NCBI RefSeq assembly: GCF_900765565.1 | Contig: NZ_CAAFRZ010000147.1 | Span: 1-8,358 of the forward strand | DNA: 8,358 nt | Direction of reading: 5' to 3' | Origin: an uncultured Dialister sp. | Lineage (GTDB): Bacteria; Bacillota; Negativicutes; Veillonellales; Dialisteraceae | The notes under the pieces: generated by a model | What the model saw: only the letters and a program-made list of their open reading frames with translations | Told to the model about the DNA's origin: nothing | Database searches by the model: none | In this document: positions 1 to 4,656 of the stretch, in pieces | Position numbering within the stretch: position 1 is the stretch's first letter | How the letters are laid out: every line of letters starts with the position of its first letter | Position numbers and translations under genes: made by a program

Positions 1-125
1 AGTCATTCGTGCCGTAGGCTGTAGAGCTTTCCTAGTTGCTAGCCGCTAGTAGCTAGAAGCCCCCGCGCGAATGACTCTATCCATCAGCATTCTATCCGCT
101 GTAAAGCGGCTGTTCCGCTCATGGC
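1..125 (+). repeat. Interspersed heptamer-array repeat, copy A
   Basis: Positions 1-76 match the reverse complement of 2755-2830 with about 9 mismatches in 76 bases; the first 20 bases of this copy are identical to the cognate end of the other. The segment is bounded by a perfect 9-bp inverted repeat, AGTCATTCG at 1-9 and CGAATGACT at 68-76. In its centre, 32-59, lie four tandem 7-mers: CTAGTTG, CTAGCCG, CTAGTAG, CTAGAAG. They are preceded by TTTC and followed by CCCCC. Bases 77-125 are a weaker match to the outer flank of the other copies (CCAnCAGCAT and GCTCA motifs are shared), so the right boundary is approximate. The window starts exactly at the inverted-repeat end, so more of the element may lie to the left. 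It contains no coding potential I can support. Confidence 0.8.
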
Positions 126-169
126 TAAAGGCTCAATGCCCCGACCCTGTTGACACGAAACGAAACATC

Positions 170-212
170 CCAATAAAAAAATCCCCGGAAGAATCCGGGG
201 ATTTTTTATTGG
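170..212 (-). terminator. Rho-independent terminator of the murI operon
   Basis: A near-perfect inverted repeat: 170-189 pairs with 194-212 around the loop AGAA, with one unpaired A. The GC core is TCCCCGGA/TCCGGGGA, and A-rich and T-rich arms flank it on both sides. Read on the minus strand, the stem is followed by a run of seven T. It begins 2 bases beyond the TAA stop (214-216) of the CofE-like gene, so it ends that operon. The symmetrical A/T arms mean it could also terminate plus-strand transcripts entering from the left. Confidence 0.93.
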
Positions 213-213
213 T

Positions 214-864
214 TTATTTTCCCATGGCGTCAGTGAAATTCTTGATGATGACGATCGGGGTTTTCTGGTTATCGTTGCCGAAGGGGTTATCGATGAGAAT
301 CTTTGCAATCTGCTTCGGATCCAGGCCCTTGCTCTTGCCGAGAACTGCGGCCCGCTTCAGGTCATTTACGTCAGCGATAACGGCACCGTAGGCACCGGTG
401 GCTGCCTTGATTTTTTCGCACACATTATCTGTGTCCGCCGGCCCGTAAACGAGGCATTTATCGAAAGGCGGCATGGTGCCGGTGACATCATCGATGAGGG
501 ATGCCTGGCGGCAGCGGGCATAGAAGACGCCGTTCTTGCCGAAAATCTTGGCTACAGCGCCAAGGATGAAAGAAAAGAGCATATTCCACTTGCCCTCTTC
601 ATCCATGGCGGCCTGCATGCCGTAAATGCTGGCCATGGAACCGGCGGACGGTACGAAGCGGTTCATGAGCCGTGCCTGCCAGCATACATTCAGTTCTTCC
701 GGCCGCACGTAGCGGTTCTGGGTGATGGCTACCACCGATTCAGCGGAGCACACGATATCGTGGTCCGTGATCTGGTCGCCGGCGTATTCCTTGATGGCTT
801 CCACGATATTGTCGTGGTGGGTGAGAATCCGGGTATGAATCGGTACGAGTTCAAGTTCTGCCAT
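214..864 (-). CDS. CofE-like protein (coenzyme F420-0:L-glutamate ligase family domain)
   Basis: A 216-residue soluble protein without signal peptide or membrane span. Family resemblance is seen at the N-terminus (VPIHTRILTHHDN at 7-19), in the segment DIVCSAESVVAITQNR at 36-51, which matches the CofE pattern of a hydrophobic strand followed by a 'K/E-x-VV-x-I-x-x-G/N-R' turn, and at the C-terminus (DNPFGNDNQKTPIVII, from about residue 192). In methanogens and actinobacteria CofE adds glutamate to F420-0 using GTP. Homologues in anaerobic Firmicutes that do not make F420 have no settled function, so the substrate here is unknown. It is the last gene of the operon. Its ATG overlaps the upstream stop as TAATG, and a strong GGAGGTGAG ribosome binding site (about 871-879) lies inside the end of the upstream gene, which fixes the start. 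Family membership is fairly sure; function is not. Confidence 0.75.
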   Translation of the reverse strand: MAELELVPIHTRILTHHDNIVEAIKEYAGDQITDHDIVCSAESVVAITQNRYVRPEELNVCWQARLMNRFVPSAGSMASIYGMQAAMDEEGKWNMLFSFILGAVAKIFGKNGVFYARCRQASLIDDVTGTMPPFDKCLVYGPADTDNVCEKIKAATGAYGAVIADVNDLKRAAVLGKSKGLDPKQIAKILIDNPFGNDNQKTPIVIIKNFTDAMGK

Positions 865-1421
865 TATTTTCTCACCTCCGTTGTGTATTCATAGAGAGCA
901 TTCTGCAGCTCTTCCCTGGTAATTACGATTCTTGTCTTCGCATAGTAGTAGTCGCTTCTGGCTACGACCTGGTAAATGATATCCATGCCGAATTCCGGGA
1001 ACGTTTCCAGGTCGGAAAGAATGCTTTCGCCCTTTCCTTCAATGTCCAGGGTAATGAGGAATTTCTTTTCCTTACCGGGATCCAGGATGAAGGCCTGCCA
1101 GTAATCATCGTCCCTGGGGGTATCAAAATCCGTCAGGTGGCCGGTGACCCGGGCCTTGTCGTACTGTTCAAAGGGGATGTAAATACGGACGAAGGCATCC
1201 ATAATGGTGCCCAGCTGCTTGCCCACATTCTTGATGGGGATGGTAAAAGACAGGGTCACATGGCGCATGCCCATGGACTCCACCTTCAGCGGGGTCCGCC
1301 TGGATTTCAGCATCCGGAGCACGCAGTCCCCTTTAATTACAGCCACTGCCCAGTAGGCAATAAAGCCGAGGCAGATGAGGAGGACAATGACTGCCACAAT
1401 TTTCAGCACTAACAACAACAT
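864..1421 (-). CDS. Membrane-anchored protein of unknown function
   Basis: A 185-residue protein that I do not recognise. Residues about 2-29 form one long hydrophobic segment (LLLVLKIVAVIVLLICLGF and on), best read as an N-terminal signal anchor. The following KSRR stretch is basic. The remainder (about 45-185) is hydrophilic with alternating strand-like segments, for example HVTLSFTIPIKNVGKQLG and KKFLITLDIEGKG, and may form a beta-sandwich-type domain; that is inference from pattern only. No lipobox or catalytic motif is visible. The start lies 7 bases beyond the murI stop. AGGAG occurs within the end of murI but about 12 bases from the ATG, a little long, so translation may depend on coupling to murI. 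The gene ends TAA, overlapping the next ATG by one base. Its place between murI and the CofE-like gene suggests co-expression with cell-wall synthesis but does not define a role. Confidence 0.8.
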   Translation of the reverse strand: MLLLVLKIVAVIVLLICLGFIAYWAVAVIKGDCVLRMLKSRRTPLKVESMGMRHVTLSFTIPIKNVGKQLGTIMDAFVRIYIPFEQYDKARVTGHLTDFDTPRDDDYWQAFILDPGKEKKFLITLDIEGKGESILSDLETFPEFGMDIIYQVVARSDYYYAKTRIVITREELQNALYEYTTEVRK

Positions 1422-1428
1422 TCTTCAC

Positions 1429-2202
1429 TCACACTCCTAAAAGATTTGTTTTTTCTACGGTTACCGGCCCGAAAAGCCGCTTCACCAGTGGCGCCGCATG
1501 GGTCAGCTCATCGGTGAAATAGAAATGGCTTGTCCCCTTTTCCCCAGCCAGGGCACCGGAGGCCTCCAGGATTCCCATCCCCTTCTCCACCGTAGGAAGG
1601 GCGGGGTCAATGAATGGAACTCCCGGCAGGGCTTTCCGGAATGCTTCCGGCGCCAGGGGGTAGTGGGTGCAGGCCCAGTAACCGGCATCTATACCTAATG
1701 CATGATACTCCTTTGCGGCCTTCAGTACAAGGGAAGAAATGAAATTTTCCTCTTTTCCCTGCTCAATGGCTGCCGCCACCCCGTCACAGGGAACCTCTAC
1801 CAGGTCCAGGCCGGGAAATTTCCTTTCCAGATACTTCTTATGGGCATGGGTCCGGATGGAAGCGGGGGTTGCAAAGATGCCCAGCTTTTTCGTTCCCGCC
1901 GGCAGGGTGATGTCGAGGCTCATCTTCACCACCGGTACATTCCCCTCCGTGAAGGACGGAGGCACGTTGAAGGAAATGGTATTGCAGGCGATGATGATCA
2001 TCTTTACATTCTTCGAAAGGAGGAAATCCTTGATTTCTCCGGCAAACCGGCCAATTTCCTCCCGGCTCCGTTCCCCGTAGGGATTCCGTTTACTATCCCC
2101 CAGAAACAGGATGCCCTCATCGGGGTATCTTTCATGGAGCACCTTTGCCACCGTAAGGCCTCCTACGCCGGAATCCATGACGCCAATCGGTCTGTTGTCC
2201 AT
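1429..2202 (-). CDS. murI: Glutamate racemase
   Basis: Interconverts L- and D-glutamate without a cofactor, supplying D-Glu for MurD in peptidoglycan synthesis; cytoplasmic. The 257-residue protein carries the full catalytic set of the Asp/Glu racemase superfamily: Asp10-Ser11 in MDSGVGGLTV, the Pro-Tyr-Gly loop (41-43) in GDSKRNPYGERS, catalytic Cys73 in ACNT, and the second catalytic Cys178 in ACTHYPL, followed by His180. The length is slightly below the usual 260-285. Some stretches differ from textbook MurI: after ACNT the sequence reads ISFNVPPSF rather than the usual alanine-rich helix, and the PYG loop reads KRNPYGERS. It is therefore a diverged member, though nothing essential is missing. 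The ATG overlaps the stop of the thioesterase gene as TAATG. An AAGGGGA ribosome binding site lies just upstream, within that gene. It is the second gene of a four-gene operon. Confidence 0.93.
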   Translation of the reverse strand: MDNRPIGVMDSGVGGLTVAKVLHERYPDEGILFLGDSKRNPYGERSREEIGRFAGEIKDFLLSKNVKMIIIACNTISFNVPPSFTEGNVPVVKMSLDITLPAGTKKLGIFATPASIRTHAHKKYLERKFPGLDLVEVPCDGVAAAIEQGKEENFISSLVLKAAKEYHALGIDAGYWACTHYPLAPEAFRKALPGVPFIDPALPTVEKGMGILEASGALAGEKGTSHFYFTDELTHAAPLVKRLFGPVTVEKTNLLGV

Positions 2203-2618
2203 TACGCTCTATCCCCTTTGGAAATATCAATGAGCTTTGTCAGCTTTTCTTTCGGAAGCCGCACGATCCGGCCGGTCTTCATGTCGGTGTACGTATTCAC
2301 CGTATGGCCGGTGGTGAGAAGGGCTCCCGTCTTCTCTGAAACCACTTCATAGTCGAAATCCATCCGTGCCCGGTCCACTCGCCTGAGGTAGGTCTTAATG
2401 AGAAGCACCTCGTCGTAATGGGCGCTCTGGTGGTACTTCACGTTCACTTCCACAATGGGAAATACAATGCCCTTTTCCATGAGCTCCGTAAGGTCCACAT
2501 CCCCTTCCCGGAGATACTCCACCCGGGCCTCCTCGAAGTAGCGGAGGTAATTGGCATGATGCACCACCTGCATGCCATCGGTTTCGTAGAATTTGACTCT
2601 GCGTTTATATATATACAT
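2202..2618 (-). CDS. Acyl-CoA thioesterase, YbgC/FadM (4HBT) hotdog family
   Basis: A 138-residue single hotdog domain, the usual length for the YbgC/4-hydroxybenzoyl-CoA thioesterase group, which hydrolyses acyl-CoA thioesters in the cytoplasm, often as tetramers. The diagnostic N-terminal motif is present: FYETDGMQVVHHANYLRYFEEAR at about 10-32, split by the candidate catalytic Asp14 and His21. The usual D-x-x-G-x-V-x-H form appears here as DGMQVVHH, so the glycine after the Asp is shifted. The central helix is followed by the strand pattern expected of the fold up to about residue 120. The physiological acyl-CoA is not predictable. It is the first gene of the operon. The ATG at 2616-2618 has an excellent GGAGGTC site at 2626-2632. 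The last codon position overlaps the murI start. Confidence 0.9.
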   Translation of the reverse strand: MYIYKRRVKFYETDGMQVVHHANYLRYFEEARVEYLREGDVDLTELMEKGIVFPIVEVNVKYHQSAHYDEVLLIKTYLRRVDRARMDFDYEVVSEKTGALLTTGHTVNTYTDMKTGRIVRLPKEKLTKLIDISKGDRA

Positions 2619-2625
2619 AATTATT

Positions 2626-2649
2626 GACCTCCATATGTGTTTTATTTTA
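2626..2649 (-). promoter_or_regulatory. Candidate promoter -10 box and ribosome binding site of the thioesterase-murI operon
   Basis: GGAGGTC on the minus strand (2626-2632) sits 7 bases before the thioesterase ATG. A -10-like TAAAAT (2644-2649) would give a start near 2637 and a very short leader. No convincing -35 hexamer is found at 16-18 bp; a TTCACA lies about 21 bp upstream of the -10, which is too far. The ribosome binding site is secure; the promoter is tentative. Confidence 0.35.
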
Positions 2650-2715
2650 CCACAGAATGGGGATATTGGGTGTGAAGGGTTTCCTGCACTTAAAGTAACA
2701 TATAAATGCCCCGCG

Positions 2716-2830
2716 ATATTTCAGTGAGCTGTTGAGTTCGACACTGGTGGGTAGAGTCATTCGAGCGGGGGCTTCTAGCTGCTAGCTCCTGGCTTCTAGG
2801 AAAGATCAACAGCCTACGGCACGAATGACT
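2716..2830 (-). repeat. Interspersed heptamer-array repeat, copy B1
   Basis: Bases 2755-2830 are the inverted match of copy A (1-76) with about 9 mismatches. They have the same 9-bp terminal inverted repeats, AGTCATTCG at 2755-2763 and CGAATGACT at 2822-2830. Read on the minus strand, the array at 2799-2772 is CTAGAAG, CCAGGAG, CTAGCAG, CTAGAAG, in the same phase and number as in copy A. The outer flank 2718-2733 (ATTTCAGTGAGCTGTT) is shared with copy C near 8275, so the repeat extends beyond the 76-bp core. No target-site duplication or coding sequence is evident. Confidence 0.8.
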
Positions 2831-2849
2831 GCTGGAAACAGGTAGGAAG

Positions 2850-2960
2850 CGCCGCAGGCCGGCCAGCTTTCCTAGTAGCTAACAGCTAGAAGCTAGCAGC
2901 CCCGTGCCAGTGACTCTGCCCAACAGCATGCCAAACCGTTCGCTCCAACAGCTCGTCAAA
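2850..2960 (+). repeat. Interspersed heptamer-array repeat, copy B2
   Basis: Bases 2879-2957 match the reverse complement of copy C (8280-8358) with about 9 mismatches in 79. The heptamer array at 2872-2899 reads CTAGTAG, CTAACAG, CTAGAAG, CTAGCAG, again preceded by AGCTTTC and followed by CCCCG. It differs from copies A and B1 in its outer sequence (CAGTGACT instead of CGAATGACT) and lacks the matching AGTCATTCG at the left. Instead, GCCGCAGGCCGG at 2850-2862 aligns with GCCGTAGGCTGT of copy A. It lies in inverted orientation to copy B1, 20 bases away. Confidence 0.8.
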
Positions 2961-2983
2961 CCACAATTTGTGGCCTTCTCGCC

Positions 2984-3025
2984 AAAATAGAAAGCCCCGG
3001 ACCGGAGTCCGGAGCTTTTTATTTT
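2984..3025 (-). terminator. Rho-independent terminator after the lysR unit
   Basis: Inverted repeat 2984-3001 / 3008-3025 with about two mismatches and a 6-base loop. The core is CCCCGGA/TCCGGAG, flanked by A-rich and T-rich arms. It overlaps the TAA stop (3019-3021) of the 101-residue gene. On the minus strand the stem is followed by CTTTCTATTTT. Like the terminator at 170-212, its symmetry would allow action in both directions. Confidence 0.88.
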
Positions 3026-3324
3026 CCGTAAGTATCCCATTCCATTTCCATAAGCCGCCAGCTGTGGTCGGCGCTGTGCTTCTGGAGCTGGAGGATATCC
3101 TTTTCCTGCTCTGTATTCTGTGAAAGAGCTGTCTCCGCTTCCCAGCGGATATCATTGAGCTGGTCATCGTACTGGGATGATTCCACATTCATCATCCGTT
3201 CCTGGAGGTCCGTAATGAGGAATTGCTGGTACACCACCACCGCAGCCAGCACGGCCAGGGCGACATAAAAGGGCCTGTTCCTCTGCCAATCCAGCTTTTC
3301 TTTCCAATGGTCCAGGGAAATCAT
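3019..3324 (-). CDS. Small single-span membrane protein, function unknown
   Basis: A 101-residue protein that I do not recognise. A basic N-terminus (WKEKLDWQRNR) precedes one hydrophobic segment at about 19-37 (FYVALAVLAAVVVYQQFLI). A hydrophilic tail rich in Glu, Gln, Asp and Leu (about 38-101) then follows, which could form a short coiled coil. By the positive-inside rule the tail would face outward. The ATG overlaps the TGA of the lysR gene (ATGA, 3321-3324), and no strong independent ribosome binding site is seen, so translation is probably coupled to lysR. The overlap, and the terminator lying directly on the stop codon, make it a real gene rather than a chance frame. A link to the regulator's signal is possible but unproven. 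Confidence 0.75.
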   Translation of the reverse strand: MISLDHWKEKLDWQRNRPFYVALAVLAAVVVYQQFLITDLQERMMNVESSQYDDQLNDIRWEAETALSQNTEQEKDILQLQKHSADHSWRLMEMEWDTYGK

Positions 3325-4247
3325 GATTTCTTCATTTCATCATCCAGTTTTTTATTTTCATTCAGCAGCGCCAGATGGTCCTTCGTGAATTCGATCCACA
3401 GCCGGGCTGCCCGGGAGAGGAAGCGTCCCTTCTTCCAGATAGCATAGAGATGGTGGGTCATCCGGGGTTCCGTCATCACCCGGGTCACCACTTTGCTGTC
3501 CTCGCTGTTTCTCGGGCAAAGCCGGGACGGCAGGATGGCCACGCCCAGGCCACTGGCCACGGTCTGCAGCATGAGTTCCCGCTGGCTGGTCTCGAAGACC
3601 ACCTTCGGCGAGAAACCGATTTTCTTGCAGTTCGTCAGGATATCATCGTGGAGGTTGAAATCATCCCGGTACAGCACCAGTGGATAATCGGCCAGGAGCT
3701 TCATGGGTACTTCCTTGTTTTCTTCCAGGGGGTATCCCTTCGGCATGACCACGCACATCTCATCTTCCGACAGGAAGAAGGATTCGAAATCCTTATTCGG
3801 GATGGTGCAGATGATACCTACATCAATGATGCCTTCCTGTACGGAGGATTCGATGACCTTGGAGCCGTGTTCGTAGAGCTTGATGGCAATCTGGGGATAG
3901 GTTCTCTTGAATTCCCCCAGCAGTTTTGCAAAGACATGGGCATCGGTAATGGGCGGAAGGCCGATTTCGATGGTATCCTGCTTCAGTTTGAATTCATTTT
4001 CAAAATCCGATTTCAGGTGTTCGAAGACGAAGAGGCACCGCTTGGCATAGTTGTAGAAAATGGTGCCGGGTGCCGTGATTTCTACGGTCTTTGCATTGCG
4101 GATGAACAGGGTGACTCCCAGTTCTTCTTCCAGAGACTTGATCATACGGCTGATGGCGGACTGGGAAATATGGAGGTTTCTGGCTGCTTTGCTGAAACTC
4201 TTCTGCTGGGCCACTTCCATGAAGTATTTGAGATGACGGTAATCCAT
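3321..4247 (-). CDS. LysR-type transcriptional regulator
   Basis: A 308-residue LysR family protein of normal length. The winged helix-turn-helix occupies about residues 1-60: MDYRHLKYFMEVAQQKSFS, then KAARNLHISQSAISRMIKSLEEELG with recognition-helix residues SQSAISRMI at 28-36, then VTLFIR. A linker helix follows, then a periplasmic-binding-protein-like effector domain at about 90-295. The effector ligand cannot be read from sequence. The start is set at 4245-4247 because MDYRHLKYF is the canonical LysR N-terminus and an AGGAGG site lies 8-9 bases upstream (about 4256-4261); an upstream ATG at 4298 would add 17 non-family residues. The C-terminal tail HLALLNENKKLDDEMKKS is an unusually charged extension. 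The gene is divergent from nifJ across about 409 bases, the classic arrangement for a LysR regulator and its target, and it overlaps the small membrane protein gene. Confidence 0.92.
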   Translation of the reverse strand: MDYRHLKYFMEVAQQKSFSKAARNLHISQSAISRMIKSLEEELGVTLFIRNAKTVEITAPGTIFYNYAKRCLFVFEHLKSDFENEFKLKQDTIEIGLPPITDAHVFAKLLGEFKRTYPQIAIKLYEHGSKVIESSVQEGIIDVGIICTIPNKDFESFFLSEDEMCVVMPKGYPLEENKEVPMKLLADYPLVLYRDDFNLHDDILTNCKKIGFSPKVVFETSQRELMLQTVASGLGVAILPSRLCPRNSEDSKVVTRVMTEPRMTHHLYAIWKKGRFLSRAARLWIEFTKDHLALLNENKKLDDEMKKS

Positions 4248-4318
4248 AGGGCGTTCCTCCTGTCCTTCCGGATATAAACAGGCAGATCCGGATACCATGC
4301 GGTTTCTGCCGTGAATCC

Positions 4319-4347
4319 TTGTGCAAAGGTCCTCTTTATTCTATAAT
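4319..4347 (+). promoter_or_regulatory. Candidate sigma-70-type promoter toward nifJ
   Basis: A perfect TATAAT at 4342-4347 lies 17 bp from TTGTGC at 4319-4324, which keeps the TTG of the -35 consensus but little more. Transcription would begin near 4354 and give a leader of about 300 nt before the nifJ start. The -10 is good and the -35 is weak. Confidence 0.4.
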
Positions 4348-4415
4348 GAAGGTGCCTGGCAGGACTTAGCCCAAATGTCAGTTCATCATGATTTGTATAG
4401 AAGAAAGTTGGACTA

Positions 4416-4436
4416 TCTATGCATATTTATCATAGA
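4416..4436. promoter_or_regulatory. Candidate LysR-type operator (T-N11-A palindrome)
   Basis: TCTATG at 4416-4421 and CATAGA at 4431-4436 form a perfect 6-bp dyad with a 9-base A/T-rich centre. T4420 and A4432 are separated by 11 bases, the spacing of the LysR-family box. It lies in the divergent region between lysR and nifJ. It also covers a minus-strand TATGAT (4428-4433) that could be the lysR -10, consistent with autoregulation, and TTGGAC (4408-4413) sits directly beside it. Short dyads occur by chance in A/T-rich DNA, so this is a candidate only. Confidence 0.4.
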
Positions 4437-4478
4437 ACTATTGTACATAATTTCCGGCTATCTTGCAAGGGAAGGTTC

Positions 4479-4652
4479 ATGAAAAGGAGCGAGAAAGCGG
4501 GGAGTTTCCGCTTTTTGCCATTTTTCAGAAGGATTTTCATTCATTCATTTCCTCGGAGGAAAAGGGAATTTCTGCAGGGTTTCTGTGTACCCTCATTTCT
4601 TTTACCGATCCGCAGGGAAGAGTGGCATTTCATTTTTACAAAGGAGTGTTGA
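4479..4652 (+). other. Possible 57-codon leader reading frame before nifJ
   Basis: An ATG at 4479 opens a frame that ends TGA at 4650-4652, 4 bases before the nifJ GTG, and the nifJ ribosome binding site falls inside its last codons. An AAGGGAAGG stretch lies just upstream of the ATG. The predicted peptide is rich in Phe and Arg and resembles no family I know, so it is more likely a chance frame. It is recorded because it would couple to nifJ if translated. Confidence 0.15.
4491..4516 (+). promoter_or_regulatory. Attenuator-like hairpin in the nifJ leader
   Basis: AAAGCGG (4494-4500) pairs with CCGCTTT (4508-4514). The stem extends to about 9 bp with a G-U and an A-U pair, and the loop is GGAGTTT. 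The 3' arm runs into TTTTT, and a further TTTTT follows at 4521-4525. It resembles a weak intrinsic terminator about 140 nt before the nifJ start. A second, weaker hairpin is AGGGT/ACCCT at 4576-4593. Whether either forms in the transcript is inference. Confidence 0.3.
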
Positions 4653-4656
4653 TTCT

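Noticed and set aside
150..177. A perfect TTGACA at 150-155 with AATAAA 16 bp downstream, as a plus-strand promoter
   Set aside because: The -10 is poor and it overlaps the A-rich arm of a terminator; no plus-strand gene follows.
2755..2830. A simple MITE or insertion-sequence remnant defined by the 9-bp inverted ends
   Set aside because: Homology between copies extends beyond the inverted ends, no target-site duplication is visible, and two of four copies lack these ends. A transposon origin is not excluded but cannot be supported.
2755..2957. CRISPR array
   Set aside because: The repeated units are 7 bp in direct contact with no spacers, and the larger copies are inverted and dispersed, so this is not a CRISPR layout.
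2961..2973. Short palindrome CCACAA-T-TTGTGG beside copy B2
   Set aside because: 6-bp arms only, with no gene start nearby; chance occurrence or part of the repeat border.
3375..4277. A 300-codon plus-strand frame across the lysR gene
   Set aside because: Codon-aligned antisense shadow of a clear LysR gene, with no motif and no credible ribosome binding site context.
4248..4298. Longer lysR start at 4298
   Set aside because: The 17 added residues match nothing in the family, while ATG at 4247 begins the canonical LysR N-terminus with AGGAGG upstream.
4585..4656. Longer nifJ start at ATG 4585
   Set aside because: The extra 24 residues are not part of PFOR; GTG 4657 has the AAAGGAG site and the family N-terminus.
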